Below are positions 26,874 to 36,073 of a stretch of DNA of 64,000 nt, in pieces. The notes under the pieces are model-generated. The model had not been told where the DNA came from and ran no database searches. It worked only from the letters and a program-made list of their open reading frames with translations. Location: the NCBI GenBank assembly GCA_964343195.1, contig CAYFIR010000002.1, positions 107,770 through 171,769 on the forward strand, given 5' to 3'. The translations under genes and the position numbers were made by a program. This stretch comes from CAYVAP01 sp964343195. GTDB taxonomy: Bacteria > Bacteroidota > Bacteroidia > J057. The first letter of the stretch is position 1. Each line of letters opens with the position of its first letter.

Positions 26874-26892
26874 AGGGTTAACCCTTTACGGT

Positions 26893-29058
26893 ATGAACCC
26901 ACGTTTCCAGGCCATTCAGCTGATTCAACAGCGCAACCCTCAACCCTCTACCCCTAACCGACGGTCACCCAGCCAGGTTTTTAGGGAAAATGTGTTTTCC
27001 GGTGAGGTAATGCGCAGTTACCTCACCCCCCAGATTTTTCAGCAACTGCAAAACATCAGCCAGGAGCGTAAGACCCTTGACCGCAGCATCGCTGATTCGG
27101 TGGCCAATGGGATCAAAACCTGGGCACTGGAAAAGGGAGCCACTCATTTCACCCACTGGTTCCAGCCCCTGACGGGCCGTACAGCAGAAAAACACGATTC
27201 ATTTCTGGAACTAAGTGGCGGAAATGGCATAGACCACTTTTCCGGCCATGAACTGGTCCAGCAGGAACCAGACGCGAGTTCCTTCCCCAGCGGAGGACTC
27301 CGCTCAACCTTCGAAGCCAGGGGATACACAGCCTGGGATTGCAGTTCGCCGATTTTCATATTTGAGACTTCATACGGACGTACACTCTGTATCCCAACCA
27401 TTTTCGTTTCGTTCACTGGGCAGGCCCTCGACTATAAGATTCCGTTGCTGCGCTCTCTTGCGATGCTGGATGAAGCCGCAACTGCGGTCGCGCAGTTATT
27501 TGAACCGGAGGTCAAGCGTGTCATTGTGAACATGGGGGCAGAACAGGAATACTTCCTTGTTGACCGAGCCTTCTACCATGCGCGCCCGGATCTGTTGATG
27601 ACAGGCCGCACCCTCCTGGGAGCGCCCCTACACAGAGGCCAGCGGATGGGGGGCAATTATTTTGGCGCCATTTCTGACCGGGTCTTTGCTTTTATGGACG
27701 AACTGGAACAGGAAGCACTCAAACTCGGCATTCCCTTAAAGACCCGGCACAACGAGGTAGCCCCCAGTCAGTATGAATGTGCTCCACAATACCAACCGTT
27801 GAATATCGCTTCCGATCAGCAGTTGATCCTGATGGACCTGATTGACCGCGTAGCCCAGAAGCACCAATATGCTGCCCTGATGCATGAACGCCCCTTTGAG
27901 GGAATCAACGGGTCTGGGAAGCATAAAAACTGGTCCCTGCATACCGATACCGGTAAAAACCTGCTGTCTCCGGGCCCTACCCCCGAAGAAAACCTGATGT
28001 TTCTGACCTTTTTCGTTTGTGTGATCAAGGCAGTATCAGAACATTCAGACCTGCTGCTGGCGTCGGTTTCTTCTGCGGGAAATGACCTGCGTCTCGATGG
28101 GCCGGAAGCTCCTCCGTCCATCATTTCAGTCTTCACAGGATCAAAGTTGAGCAAAGTACTGGATGACATCGAAAATCCTCCCCGCCGTAAGCGAAACGAA
28201 CAGATTTCAGACCTGATGCACCTCGGGATTTCCGAAATTCCTGAGTTGTTGATCGATAACACAGACCGCAACCGCACCTCCCCATTTGCCTTTACGGGAA
28301 ACAAATTTGAGCTACGAACGGTAGGCGCCTCTGCCAATGGTTCCCAATCTATGGCCATTCTCAATGTAATGGTCACCCAGGCCCTGCAAAAGTTCAAAAA
28401 GCGGGTTGATTCCAAGGTGAATCGAGGCCGTGGCCTTGAAGCAGCGGTATTGGATATGCTACGGGAGTACATCTCCGAAAGCAAAAAAATACGGTTTGAG
28501 GGAGATAGCTACACTGAGGACTGGCGAGTAGAAGCTGAAAGAAGAGGCCTTTTCTTTTTTCCACACGCACCGGCAGCGTATGAGGCCATGCTCACCTCCA
28601 AGGCCAAAAAGCTGTTGGTTGCCTCTGGATTGTACACGGAGCAGGAATTACTGGCCAGGTACGAAGTCCTGAAACAGCATTACCTCAATCAGGTTCGTAG
28701 CGAAAGCGATATCATGAGAGAAATGGTCCTTACCCAGATCATTCCCGCTGCCCTTACTTATGAACAGCAACTGCAACAGGTTCTGGCGTCAGATTCTGTT
28801 GCGACGAAAGTCCAAAAAGAACTATTGGAAAACCTTCAGGCTGCTCAGGCTCAACTGCTGTTTCTCAATGAAAACCTACAGCGGTTGTGTCAGGAGGCGG
28901 AAAAACTCGAGGATACCTCTGAGACCGCAAAGGTATATGCGGAAAAGGTGCTACCAACCCTAAACCAGATGAGGGAGCAGGGAGACTACCTCGAATCCAT
29001 TCTTCCTGATCAATACTGGCCATTGCCCAAATACCGGGAAATCCTGTTTATTGCGTAA
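26893..29058 (+). CDS. glnN: Type III glutamine synthetase
   Basis: A 721-residue GSIII enzyme, the long form typical of Bacteroidota and cyanobacteria, which makes glutamine from glutamate, ammonia and ATP in the cytoplasm. Family landmarks are REKVFSGEV-like FRENVFSGEVMRSYL, THFTHWFQPLTGRTAEKHD, LKTRHNEVAPSQYE, HERPFEGINGSGKHKNWSL and NRTSPFAFTGNKFELR. The C-terminal helical region (about 560-700) is also family-typical. The full length is intact. The neighbours are not nitrogen genes. The symbol follows the usual GSIII naming. Confidence 0.96.
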   Translation: MNPRFQAIQLIQQRNPQPSTPNRRSPSQVFRENVFSGEVMRSYLTPQIFQQLQNISQERKTLDRSIADSVANGIKTWALEKGATHFTHWFQPLTGRTAEKHDSFLELSGGNGIDHFSGHELVQQEPDASSFPSGGLRSTFEARGYTAWDCSSPIFIFETSYGRTLCIPTIFVSFTGQALDYKIPLLRSLAMLDEAATAVAQLFEPEVKRVIVNMGAEQEYFLVDRAFYHARPDLLMTGRTLLGAPLHRGQRMGGNYFGAISDRVFAFMDELEQEALKLGIPLKTRHNEVAPSQYECAPQYQPLNIASDQQLILMDLIDRVAQKHQYAALMHERPFEGINGSGKHKNWSLHTDTGKNLLSPGPTPEENLMFLTFFVCVIKAVSEHSDLLLASVSSAGNDLRLDGPEAPPSIISVFTGSKLSKVLDDIENPPRRKRNEQISDLMHLGISEIPELLIDNTDRNRTSPFAFTGNKFELRTVGASANGSQSMAILNVMVTQALQKFKKRVDSKVNRGRGLEAAVLDMLREYISESKKIRFEGDSYTEDWRVEAERRGLFFFPHAPAAYEAMLTSKAKKLLVASGLYTEQELLARYEVLKQHYLNQVRSESDIMREMVLTQIIPAALTYEQQLQQVLASDSVATKVQKELLENLQAAQAQLLFLNENLQRLCQEAEKLEDTSETAKVYAEKVLPTLNQMREQGDYLESILPDQYWPLPKYREILFIA

Positions 29059-29099
29059 CAAATTGCCCTATATATTTTACCCGAATAACCTAACTAAAC

Positions 29100-29711
29100 A
29101 TGAACCGCTTTTTCATTTTTCTCTTTATCACCCTGGCATTTGCTTTTGGATGTACCTCCACCACTAGCGAGCAGGAAGCCGAGTCAAACGACCAGGAAGA
29201 ACACGTGGACACCGATGCAGATCACATGGGGGACATGGGAAATTCCTTTGAAGTAACGACTCTTAACGATACGATTGCCAGCCCTCGCCGTCAAATGACT
29301 GCCATCATCGACGGTGTTGAAGTGATTGTCACGTATGGTAGCCCTTCAGTAAAAGAACGTACCATCTGGGGCGAGCTGGTCCCTTACGATGTCGTATGGC
29401 GTACCGGTGCCAATGAGGCAACCACCTTCTCGGTTAACCAGGCGATCATGGTAGCCGGTCAGGAACTGCCAGCCGGTACTTACGGGCTGTTCACCATCCC
29501 CGGAGAGTCTGACTGGACCATCATTTTCAACGAAACTGCGGAGCAGTGGGGGGCTTATGAATACGACGAATCAAAAGATGTGCTCCGTGTGAAGGTATCT
29601 CCCGAGATGTCTGAAGAGGCCTCTGAAACCATGGAATTTGGGGTGAGCGGCAATGATGTGATCATCATGTGGGAGAATGTTGCTGTGCCCTTTACCATCG
29701 AAGCGGCCTAA
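29100..29711 (+). CDS. DUF2911 family lipoprotein
   Basis: A 203-residue lipoprotein. The signal is RFFIFLFITLAFAFGC, with Cys18 as the lipidation site. An acidic linker (about 25-45) precedes the DUF2911 domain: RQMTAIIDGVEVIVTYGSPS, ERTIWGELVPYDVVWRTGAN and ELPAGTYGLFTIPG. DUF2911 proteins are common in Bacteroidota envelopes; no function is known. The gene follows glnN by 41 bases on the same strand and may be co-transcribed with it. Confidence 0.9.
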   Translation: MNRFFIFLFITLAFAFGCTSTTSEQEAESNDQEEHVDTDADHMGDMGNSFEVTTLNDTIASPRRQMTAIIDGVEVIVTYGSPSVKERTIWGELVPYDVVWRTGANEATTFSVNQAIMVAGQELPAGTYGLFTIPGESDWTIIFNETAEQWGAYEYDESKDVLRVKVSPEMSEEASETMEFGVSGNDVIIMWENVAVPFTIEAA

Positions 29712-29742
29712 CGCAACAGGAAAAAGGTATGGAGTCATACTA

Positions 29743-29853
29743 CTAGTGGAACAAGTTCGAAGTTCGGAGTCCGATGTTCGTAGTTGAAAGTGCTGCTGAT
29801 CACCATTTTATACGAATTCCGAACGGGTAATTACTTAATTCCGCAGGCACTAG
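29743..29853. repeat. Repeat element bounded by CTAGTG...CACTAG
   Basis: The outer bases are CTAGTGGAAC on the left and GGCACTAG on the right. The left half carries GTTCGAAGTTCGGAGTCCGA words (29754-29787) and the right half carries GGTAATTACTTAATTCCGCA. The last 29 bases, reversed, match 44545-44573 at 26 of 29 positions. It lies 30 bases after the DUF2911 stop. Confidence 0.6.
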
Positions 29854-29912
29854 ACATTTTGGAAAAGGCCCAACGATTTTTGACAGGTCAAAGATTCCGG
29901 TTCATCGGAAAT

Positions 29913-29983
29913 GACCAGGATTACAGGATTTACAAGATTGATTATCAGTGATTTCTTATCCTGTCCATCCTGAAAATCCTGTC
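29913..29983. repeat. CAGGATT-type hairpin
   Basis: Left arm CCAGGATTACAGGATTTACA and right arm ATCCTGTCCATCCTGAAAAT plus CCTGTC are complementary tandem words of about eight bases. The loop is ATTATCAGTGATTTC. It lies in the 387-base gap between the DUF2911 gene and hemL. Confidence 0.7.
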
Positions 29984-30000
29984 TAATTTGTCTATTAGTA

Positions 30001-30063
30001 TGGTATGGAGTATATGGAGATTCGCCAATTCGAAACTCACTCTCCTTCATATCCTCCATACCA
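30001..30063. repeat. TATGGAG-type hairpin near the 3' end of hemL
   Basis: TGGTATGGAGTATATGGAGA pairs with CTCTCCTTCATATCCTCCAT plus ACCA around a loop with TTCGCCAATTCGAA. It ends 36 bases from the hemL stop on the opposite strand and could serve as a termination structure for either gene. Confidence 0.65.
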
Positions 30064-30098
30064 CCTTCCCCATTTCGCATACCCGAAAACATGTGTGC

Positions 30099-31391
30099 TT
30101 ATTTCCCAAGACTTTTGATCACTTTTTCCGCAATCTCCAGGGTCTGATCCACCATTTTGTAGGTGATGGCATCTGATAGGAAGTAGGATTCATAGGCAGA
30201 GGGAGGCAGGTACACTCCACCTTTGAGCATCCCATGGAAGAATTTTTTAAAGTGCTCATTGTCTCCAGTCGCTGCACCGGCAAAATCCACCACAGGTTCA
30301 TCGGTGAAATGAATGCTAATCATGGAGCCCACCTGATTGATCTGGTACGGCAGGTCGGTTTTAGCCAAAATCGAGTCAAAGCCTTTGGCCAGCTTTTCAC
30401 CTTTTTTATCCAGGCGATCATATACCTCCCGGTGCTCGTCGAGGTACTTCAGCAGGGTGTAACCGCTTACCATGGCAATCGGATTTCCGGATAAGGTACC
30501 TGCCTGATACACCGGGCCGACTGGGGAGACATAGTCCATGATCTCCTGCTTCCCTCCATATGCGCCTACTGGCATTCCTGCCCCGATCACTTTCCCCATG
30601 CACACAAGATCGGCCTGCACTCCCAGACGTTCCTGGGCACCGCCGGGCGCCAACCGAAATCCAGTCATCACTTCATCAAAGATGAGCACCACCTCTTCCT
30701 CATCACAGATTTCACGGAGACCTTCAAGAAATCCTTCTGCAGGAGGAACACACCCCATATTTCCGGCAACAGGCTCCACGATGATCGCCGCGACATCCCC
30801 CCGATAAGCACTGAGTACTCGCTTTACCTGCTCCAGATTGTTGTAATCCGCCAGCAGGGTATCTCGCGCAACCCCCTGCGTCACCCCCGGGCTGTTGGGG
30901 CTGCCCATGGTTACGGCTCCGCTACCAGCCTGGATGAGAAAGCTGTCTCCATGACCATGATAGTTCCCCCTGAATTTCAGTACCTTATCTCGTCCAGTAT
31001 AACCACGAGCCAGCCTAATGGCACTCATACAGGCTTCGGTGCCGCTGTTCACCATTCTGAGTTTATCCAGCCCGGGCACCATGGATATAATCAGTTCAGC
31101 AATCTCAATTTCAAGTTCTGTCGGAGCCCCAAAGGAGGTGGAGTCTTCCACCTTGTCCTTGATTGCTTTCACCACGGGTTTGAAAGCGTGCCCCATGATC
31201 ATAGGTCCCCATGAGGCGATGTAGTCGATGTATTCATTGTCGTCTTCATCGGTGAGGATGGCTCCTTTGGCCTTTTTAATAAATACGGGCGTCCCACCGA
31301 CTGACTTAAAGGCCCTGACAGGAGAATTAACTCCACCAGGAATGAAGTTGAGGGCACGTTCGTAGAGTTTCTTGGATTGTTTGTTTGTCAT
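30099..31391 (-). CDS. hemL: Glutamate-1-semialdehyde 2,1-aminomutase
   Basis: A 430-residue PLP enzyme of the class III aminotransferase fold that converts glutamate-1-semialdehyde to 5-aminolevulinate in C5 haem synthesis. The N-terminus YERALNFIPGGVNSPVRAFK is diagnostic. RMVNSGTEACMSAIRLARGY binds PLP phosphate, LIFDEVMTGFR contains the aspartate for the ring nitrogen, and CMGKVIGAGMPVGAYGG carries the Schiff-base lysine. Length and start match the family. It lies downstream of ccmB on the same strand, a plausible haem-related pairing. Confidence 0.96.
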   Translation of the reverse strand: MTNKQSKKLYERALNFIPGGVNSPVRAFKSVGGTPVFIKKAKGAILTDEDDNEYIDYIASWGPMIMGHAFKPVVKAIKDKVEDSTSFGAPTELEIEIAELIISMVPGLDKLRMVNSGTEACMSAIRLARGYTGRDKVLKFRGNYHGHGDSFLIQAGSGAVTMGSPNSPGVTQGVARDTLLADYNNLEQVKRVLSAYRGDVAAIIVEPVAGNMGCVPPAEGFLEGLREICDEEEVVLIFDEVMTGFRLAPGGAQERLGVQADLVCMGKVIGAGMPVGAYGGKQEIMDYVSPVGPVYQAGTLSGNPIAMVSGYTLLKYLDEHREVYDRLDKKGEKLAKGFDSILAKTDLPYQINQVGSMISIHFTDEPVVDFAGAATGDNEHFKKFFHGMLKGGVYLPPSAYESYFLSDAITYKMVDQTLEIAEKVIKSLGK

Positions 31392-31524
31392 AATTGGGAG
31401 AAAGTTCGCAGCCAGCCCATGAATGATATGCCCGAGGCATGATTCACAATCGGCAGTTCCTAATTACTCCAGTATCCCCTGGAGCAGGGTAGTAAGTAAA
31501 AAACGATGGTTGGCACAGTAATTC

Positions 31525-32190
31525 CTAATCTCGCCAGACGAAAGGAAACAGGATAACCGAAACCGCTGTAAGCACCAGCACTATGCCACCCAGCAAATAA
31601 AAACTACGGGCTTCCAGACCTATGTCCAGCCCCTGAATGGCATTTTCCGACAGGTCAATCAAAACCAGAAGTATCGGCACAATGAGCGGAAAACTAAGAA
31701 CCGCCAATAGTGTAGTTCTGTTTTCAGCCTTGGAGGCAATGGCTGAAACCAGAGTCAGGTTGGTAGCCAGGGCAGCAGATCCTGCAGTCAGTATCCCCAG
31801 CATAAGGGGCCAGTTGGCGATGGCTGTTTCGCCTAGAAATGAAAAAGATAACAGGGATACGACTCCTACGAGAACGAGGAGTGCCGTATTGTAAATGATC
31901 TTGGCGAGGATAATCGCTACCGGGCCTGAGGTTCCATACAGGTATAGCAGACTGCCCGGTCGCTCTGACATGAAGCTTTTGGCAACTGCATTGATCGACA
32001 CAAACAGCATGATGATCCAGAAAAGAATGTTCCAGGTAACGGGATTAAGCTTGCCACTTAATGCCAGGGCAATGACGACAACCATGCTCAGGACATACAG
32101 AATCAACCCATTAAGGGCGTACTTCTGTTTCCATTCGATCAATAGTTCCTTATATAGAAGCGCCCCAATCTCTTGTAGTAGCTGGTTCAT
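31525..32190 (-). CDS. ccmB: Haem exporter subunit CcmB
   Basis: A 221-residue membrane protein with about six hydrophobic helices. The N-terminal EIGALLYKELLIEWKQKYALN and the later GSLLYLYGTSGPVAIILAKI are CcmB-like, as are the size and helix pattern. CcmB forms the membrane part of the CcmABC transporter in cytochrome c maturation. CcmA is not in the window; a CcmC/CcsA-like gene is 16 kb away at 14309-15076. The alternative is another ABC-2 permease, but CcmB fits better. Confidence 0.87.
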   Translation of the reverse strand: MNQLLQEIGALLYKELLIEWKQKYALNGLILYVLSMVVVIALALSGKLNPVTWNILFWIIMLFVSINAVAKSFMSERPGSLLYLYGTSGPVAIILAKIIYNTALLVLVGVVSLLSFSFLGETAIANWPLMLGILTAGSAALATNLTLVSAIASKAENRTTLLAVLSFPLIVPILLVLIDLSENAIQGLDIGLEARSFYLLGGIVLVLTAVSVILFPFVWRD

Positions 32191-32269
32191 GGAACAAATT
32201 TAGGGATGAAGTTTGAGGAGAAAAGCCCCATAACACTGTTATATTTTTTACCATTAAATAATCCTGTCA

Positions 32270-32312
32270 AAAGAAATTCCCCGTCGGCACCCTCTAGGCC
32301 AGGCGGGGAATT
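32270..32312 (-). terminator. Hairpin terminator downstream of the universal stress protein gene
   Basis: AATTCCCCG (32275-32283) and CGGGGAATT (32304-32312) pair perfectly around a 20-base loop. On the minus strand the stem is followed by TCTTTTG. It lies 55 bases beyond the stop of the gene at 32367. The T-run is short, so confidence is moderate. Confidence 0.5.
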
Positions 32313-32366
32313 CGCAAAAAAATCCAAATCGAAAAATTAAGAACGTATCAGATCCAGACTGCCAGC

Positions 32367-33227
32367 CTAGTCATGGAAAGCCAGCAGCGGTACTTCTGTA
32401 TGCAGTGTCATCTCGCGGGTGAGGCTCTCTTCCAGGGCATGATGCATGGCATCACGCCGGTGAGTTAACATCGTCAGCAGGTCCACCTTGTTAGCGGCTA
32501 CAAAGCGATGCAGTCCATTGATCACATTCCGATGGTTGAAGGTAAAGAACTTCAACTGATCGTACTCACGCTCAAGGTGGTATAGCCGCTCAAAGAACGT
32601 GCGGTCCAGTTGAGCCCAGTCCTCGTCACCGGCATACACGTGTGCACATGAGACCTGCGCCTTAAACAGATCAGCGATATCCAGGAGGCGATCCAGGATC
32701 GCAAAGTCTGCTTCCTCAAAATTAGAAGCATACAGGATATGCTGTATGGGTTGAAAGGTAACCCCCTCAGGGACAGCGAATACGGGGCAGTCAGCTGCTT
32801 CAATGATCCGGGTGGTCAGGCTTCCGAAAATATGCTGGGACTGACTGGCTATGCCTCGGGTACCCATGACAATCATGTCGATCTGCTCGTTTTGGGCAAC
32901 CTCCAGGATCTTTTCATATGCCCGACCAGACTCCAGCATCGGGATCAACTCCACATCGGAGCCTGCCCTGGCTATGGCCTCAGCCTCATATTCCTCAAAA
33001 CGCTCCCGCGCCAGGGCTTCTTTTTCTGCTCTCATGCGATCCAGAAAATCATCTGGAGCCACCCCTTGTGCCACCGGTATCTCATGGTAGGCATGAAACA
33101 TCATGATTTTCGCCCCTACGTGCGCCGCCAGATCGACTGCATAAGCGAGGGCATTTCGAGATGTTTCAGAGAAATCAGTAGGGAAGAGGATGTTTCGTAC
33201 TTGAGTATGATCGCGGGTAACTTGCAT
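32367..33227 (-). CDS. Tandem universal stress protein (UspA family)
   Basis: A 286-residue cytoplasmic protein of two Usp domains. The start at 33227 (MQVTRDHTQVRNILFPTDFS) puts the first beta strand at the N-terminus; a further ATG at 33338 adds 37 improbable residues. Domain 1 ends with IDMIVMGTRGIASQSQHIFG, which retains the ATP-binding G-2x-G-9x-G-like pattern. Domain 2 begins IQHILYASNFEEADFAILDR and has lost that motif. Double-Usp proteins are common in Bacteroidota and often respond to oxygen or energy stress. It is divergent from the copper ATPase, with a palindromic operator candidate between. Confidence 0.9.
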   Translation of the reverse strand: MQVTRDHTQVRNILFPTDFSETSRNALAYAVDLAAHVGAKIMMFHAYHEIPVAQGVAPDDFLDRMRAEKEALARERFEEYEAEAIARAGSDVELIPMLESGRAYEKILEVAQNEQIDMIVMGTRGIASQSQHIFGSLTTRIIEAADCPVFAVPEGVTFQPIQHILYASNFEEADFAILDRLLDIADLFKAQVSCAHVYAGDEDWAQLDRTFFERLYHLEREYDQLKFFTFNHRNVINGLHRFVAANKVDLLTMLTHRRDAMHHALEESLTREMTLHTEVPLLAFHD

Positions 33228-33444
33228 GATGTTAGATTTAAGTGGTGATGATTGAAAAAGACTCGGAAATGCCTCTGTTTCTCTCGATCCAGCCTTCAGA
33301 TGAACTGACTCTTTCCCATCTATCAGGGCTCGTTCCAACTGGCTGCTCCCTCATCTTCATATCCCAATTAGCCCCCTAGAAACGGCTTTCAGGATGACTC
33401 AGGAGGGTTATAAAGGGTGATTTTGGTCAAGTTTCCCCAAAAGA

Positions 33445-33458
33445 GTGACAAAAGTCAC
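33445..33458. promoter_or_regulatory. Palindromic operator candidate GTGACAAAAGTCAC
   Basis: A perfect inverted repeat (GTGAC-AAAA-GTCAC) in the 321-base divergent gap between the Usp gene and the copper ATPase gene. Spacing and half-site resemble Crp/Fnr-family sites. A TACCTTTG (-7-like) is at 33503-33510, ahead of the ATPase start. Regulation of ccoI by an oxygen-responsive Fnr-type factor is known in other bacteria; here it is inference. Nothing else is recognised in the gap. Confidence 0.55.
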
Positions 33459-33548
33459 CCCGCATATATAGACCTATCATTATGCATTTCGGGGGACATG
33501 AATACCTTTGAAATTGTTGTTTTTTCACCACCTACCCGATCCTAACCT

Positions 33549-36002
33549 ATGTCTGCAGGACAGTCTGTTTCTTCAGCTACCTCTCCTCAGTCAGCAGCAG
33601 ATTCCAAACCTGAGAAATTGACCTGCTACCATTGTGGGGACAATTGCCCTAGCGAGGACATCACGCTGGAAGACAAACATTTTTGTTGCCAGGGATGCAA
33701 GACAGTATATGAAATGCTGTCGGAAAATGACCTTTGCACTTATTACGATCTCGAGAACAACCCTGGCATCAACCTGAAGGAGCGAAAGGACGATACTGCC
33801 TTCGCCTATCTGGACAATGCCGAAATTGAAGCCACATTGCTGGACTTCAAGGACGACCATAACGCCAAGGTCAGCTTTTACCTTCCTCAGATACATTGTT
33901 CTTCCTGTATCTGGCTACTGGAAAATCTCTACAAGCTCAGAGATGGAATCACCTACTCCAGAGTGGACTTCCTGAAAAAAGAAATCTACCTGACTTATGA
34001 CCCGCAGGCCATGAGCCTCCGCACAGTTGTGAACCTCCTGGCGACCATTGGCTACGAACCCGAAATCAACCTCAATGACCTCGAGAATAATGCTACCTCA
34101 AGAAATTCAAGGAGCTTCTATTATAAATTAGGCGTTGCCGGATTTGCCTTCGGCAATATCATGCTGATGAGTTTCCCGGAATATCTGGGGCTCGAGGCTG
34201 ATCTGTTCCCTGAATTTCGCCAGTTCTTTGGGTACCTGAACCTGTTTTTGGCGCTGCCGGTCCTGCTATTTAGCAGCACCATCTTTTTCCAGTCTGCCTA
34301 TCGCGGACTCCGGGAAAAATTCCTCAACATCGATGTCCCCATTTCGCTGGGTATCCTGGTGCTTTTTGCCCGAAGTGCCTTTGAGATCATCACCCAACAG
34401 GGAGCGGGCTATATGGACTCCCTCGCCGGACTGGTTTTTTTCCTGCTCATTGGCCGCTGGTTTCAGAATAAGACCTATGACCGAATCTCATTTGACCGTG
34501 ACTACAAATCCTATTTCCCTATTTCCACTACAAAAAAAGCTGGAGGAAAGGAGATAAGTGTCCCCATCACCGAGCTAAATGCCGGGGATACCATTATAGT
34601 CCGCAATCAGGAACTGATCCCTGCCGACGCCCTGCTGCTGAGTGATACTGCCCAGATTGATTATAGCTTTGTCACCGGAGAATCCAAACCAGTCCAGAAA
34701 AAGGCTGGGGAGTTGATTTATGCCGGGGGCAGACAGGTAGGCCCAGCAGTCGAGCTTACCCTGGTTAAGAACGTCTCCCAGAGCTACCTGACTCAATTGT
34801 GGAATCAGACTGAAGTTGCAGAGGAACAGCGTTCGTCCTTCTCGACAATAGTAGACCGTCTTGGCCAGCGATTTACCCTGGCGGTTCTTTCGATAGGGAC
34901 CCTGGCAGGTATTTACTGGGGAATAACCGAATCGGTGAGTATGGCCGTCAACATCTTTTCGGCTGTCCTCATTGTAGCCTGTCCCTGTGCTTTAGCCCTG
35001 AGTAGTCCCATTATTCTGGGAAATGCCGTCAGGATTCTGGGCAGAATCGGATTTTACCTAAAGAATACGCAGGCTCTTGAAGCCATGAGCCAGATCAACT
35101 GGATAGTCTTTGATAAGACCGGGACGCTGACACACAAAGGCGAGCAACTTCAGGCCACTTTCGATGGAGAGATGGACACCTATCAGCAGGATTTGGTATC
35201 CGCATTGGTGCGACAGTCCACCCACCCGGTGAGTCGGGCTATTGAAGCATTGCTGGGAAACGACTCTGCCATGAAAGTAAATTCATTTGAAGAGGTGCCG
35301 GGGAATGGCCTGATGGGAAAGGTGGAAGGCAAATTACTCCGACTGGGAAAATGGGAATTTGCCTCAGAATCAGGCATTTTCAAAAAACCAGCTGATGCAA
35401 AGGGCACCTGGATTTCGATAGACGGAAAGGTATTGGGGCGATTTGAATTGCCACATCATTACCGGACAGGACTGAAGGAGGTTATGCAGAACCTTTCCAG
35501 AGGAATGAGCATTTCCCTGATTTCGGGGGACAATAGCCAGGAAGAACAGGCTTTGGGTGAATTTTTACCTGTAGGTACTTCCATGAAGTTCAACCAGAGC
35601 CCCTCCGATAAACTAGAGTATATCGCGCAGTTGCAGGCTGAGGGTAACCGCGTGATGATGGTTGGGGACGGGTTGAATGATGCTGGAGCCCTTCGGCTAA
35701 GTGATGCCGGAGTCGCCGTATCTGAAAACATAGATACCTTTTCCCCCGCCTGCGATGGGATCCTCGACGCCAGAAAGTTTGAGCACTTCGATCAGTTGCT
35801 GCGATTTAGCAGAACCAGTTACCGGCTGGTTTGGGGCGGGCTGGTCCTGAGCCTTCTTTACAATGTAGTTGGACTCAGTATTGCTGTCCAGGGACTGCTA
35901 TCCCCCATTGTTGCGGCCATCCTGATGCCCCTCAGCTCCGTTTCCGTGGTCATTTATGGCATGATCACAACCGAACTAGCTGGAAGAAAACTCAAAAGAT
36001 AA
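33549..36002 (+). CDS. ccoI: Copper-translocating P-type ATPase, CcoI/FixI type
   Basis: An 817-residue P1B-type ATPase. The N-terminus has a ferredoxin-like cysteine cluster (CYHCGDNC, CCQGCKTVY) typical of CcoI/FixI, then a heavy-metal domain with CSSCIWLLENL. Eight membrane helices follow the usual plan, with the intramembrane CPC motif at residues 478-480 (CPCALALSSPII), the phosphorylation site DKTGTLTH at 522, FVTGESKPV in the actuator domain and MVGDGLNDAGAL at the hinge. CcoI exports copper for assembly of cbb3-type cytochrome oxidase. The oxidase genes are outside the window, and no ccoS-like gene follows. Confidence 0.93.
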   Translation: MSAGQSVSSATSPQSAADSKPEKLTCYHCGDNCPSEDITLEDKHFCCQGCKTVYEMLSENDLCTYYDLENNPGINLKERKDDTAFAYLDNAEIEATLLDFKDDHNAKVSFYLPQIHCSSCIWLLENLYKLRDGITYSRVDFLKKEIYLTYDPQAMSLRTVVNLLATIGYEPEINLNDLENNATSRNSRSFYYKLGVAGFAFGNIMLMSFPEYLGLEADLFPEFRQFFGYLNLFLALPVLLFSSTIFFQSAYRGLREKFLNIDVPISLGILVLFARSAFEIITQQGAGYMDSLAGLVFFLLIGRWFQNKTYDRISFDRDYKSYFPISTTKKAGGKEISVPITELNAGDTIIVRNQELIPADALLLSDTAQIDYSFVTGESKPVQKKAGELIYAGGRQVGPAVELTLVKNVSQSYLTQLWNQTEVAEEQRSSFSTIVDRLGQRFTLAVLSIGTLAGIYWGITESVSMAVNIFSAVLIVACPCALALSSPIILGNAVRILGRIGFYLKNTQALEAMSQINWIVFDKTGTLTHKGEQLQATFDGEMDTYQQDLVSALVRQSTHPVSRAIEALLGNDSAMKVNSFEEVPGNGLMGKVEGKLLRLGKWEFASESGIFKKPADAKGTWISIDGKVLGRFELPHHYRTGLKEVMQNLSRGMSISLISGDNSQEEQALGEFLPVGTSMKFNQSPSDKLEYIAQLQAEGNRVMMVGDGLNDAGALRLSDAGVAVSENIDTFSPACDGILDARKFEHFDQLLRFSRTSYRLVWGGLVLSLLYNVVGLSIAVQGLLSPIVAAILMPLSSVSVVIYGMITTELAGRKLKR

Positions 36003-36005
36003 AAC

Positions 36006-36068
36006 GGAATTCGTGATCCGTTATTCGCAATAGGAAAGAGCCAGATTGCGAATTTCGGATCACGAATT
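36006..36068. repeat. GATTCGTGATCCG-type long hairpin between convergent genes
   Basis: The left arm GAATTCGTGATCCGTTATTC onward (36006-36031) and right arm ATTGCGAATTTCGGATCACG onward (36045-36068) pair at about 22 of 24 positions. The loop is AGGAAAGAGCCAG. It starts four bases after the ccoI stop and ends six bases before the rtcB stop on the other strand, so it could terminate both transcripts. Confidence 0.8.
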
Positions 36069-36073
36069 ATCCA

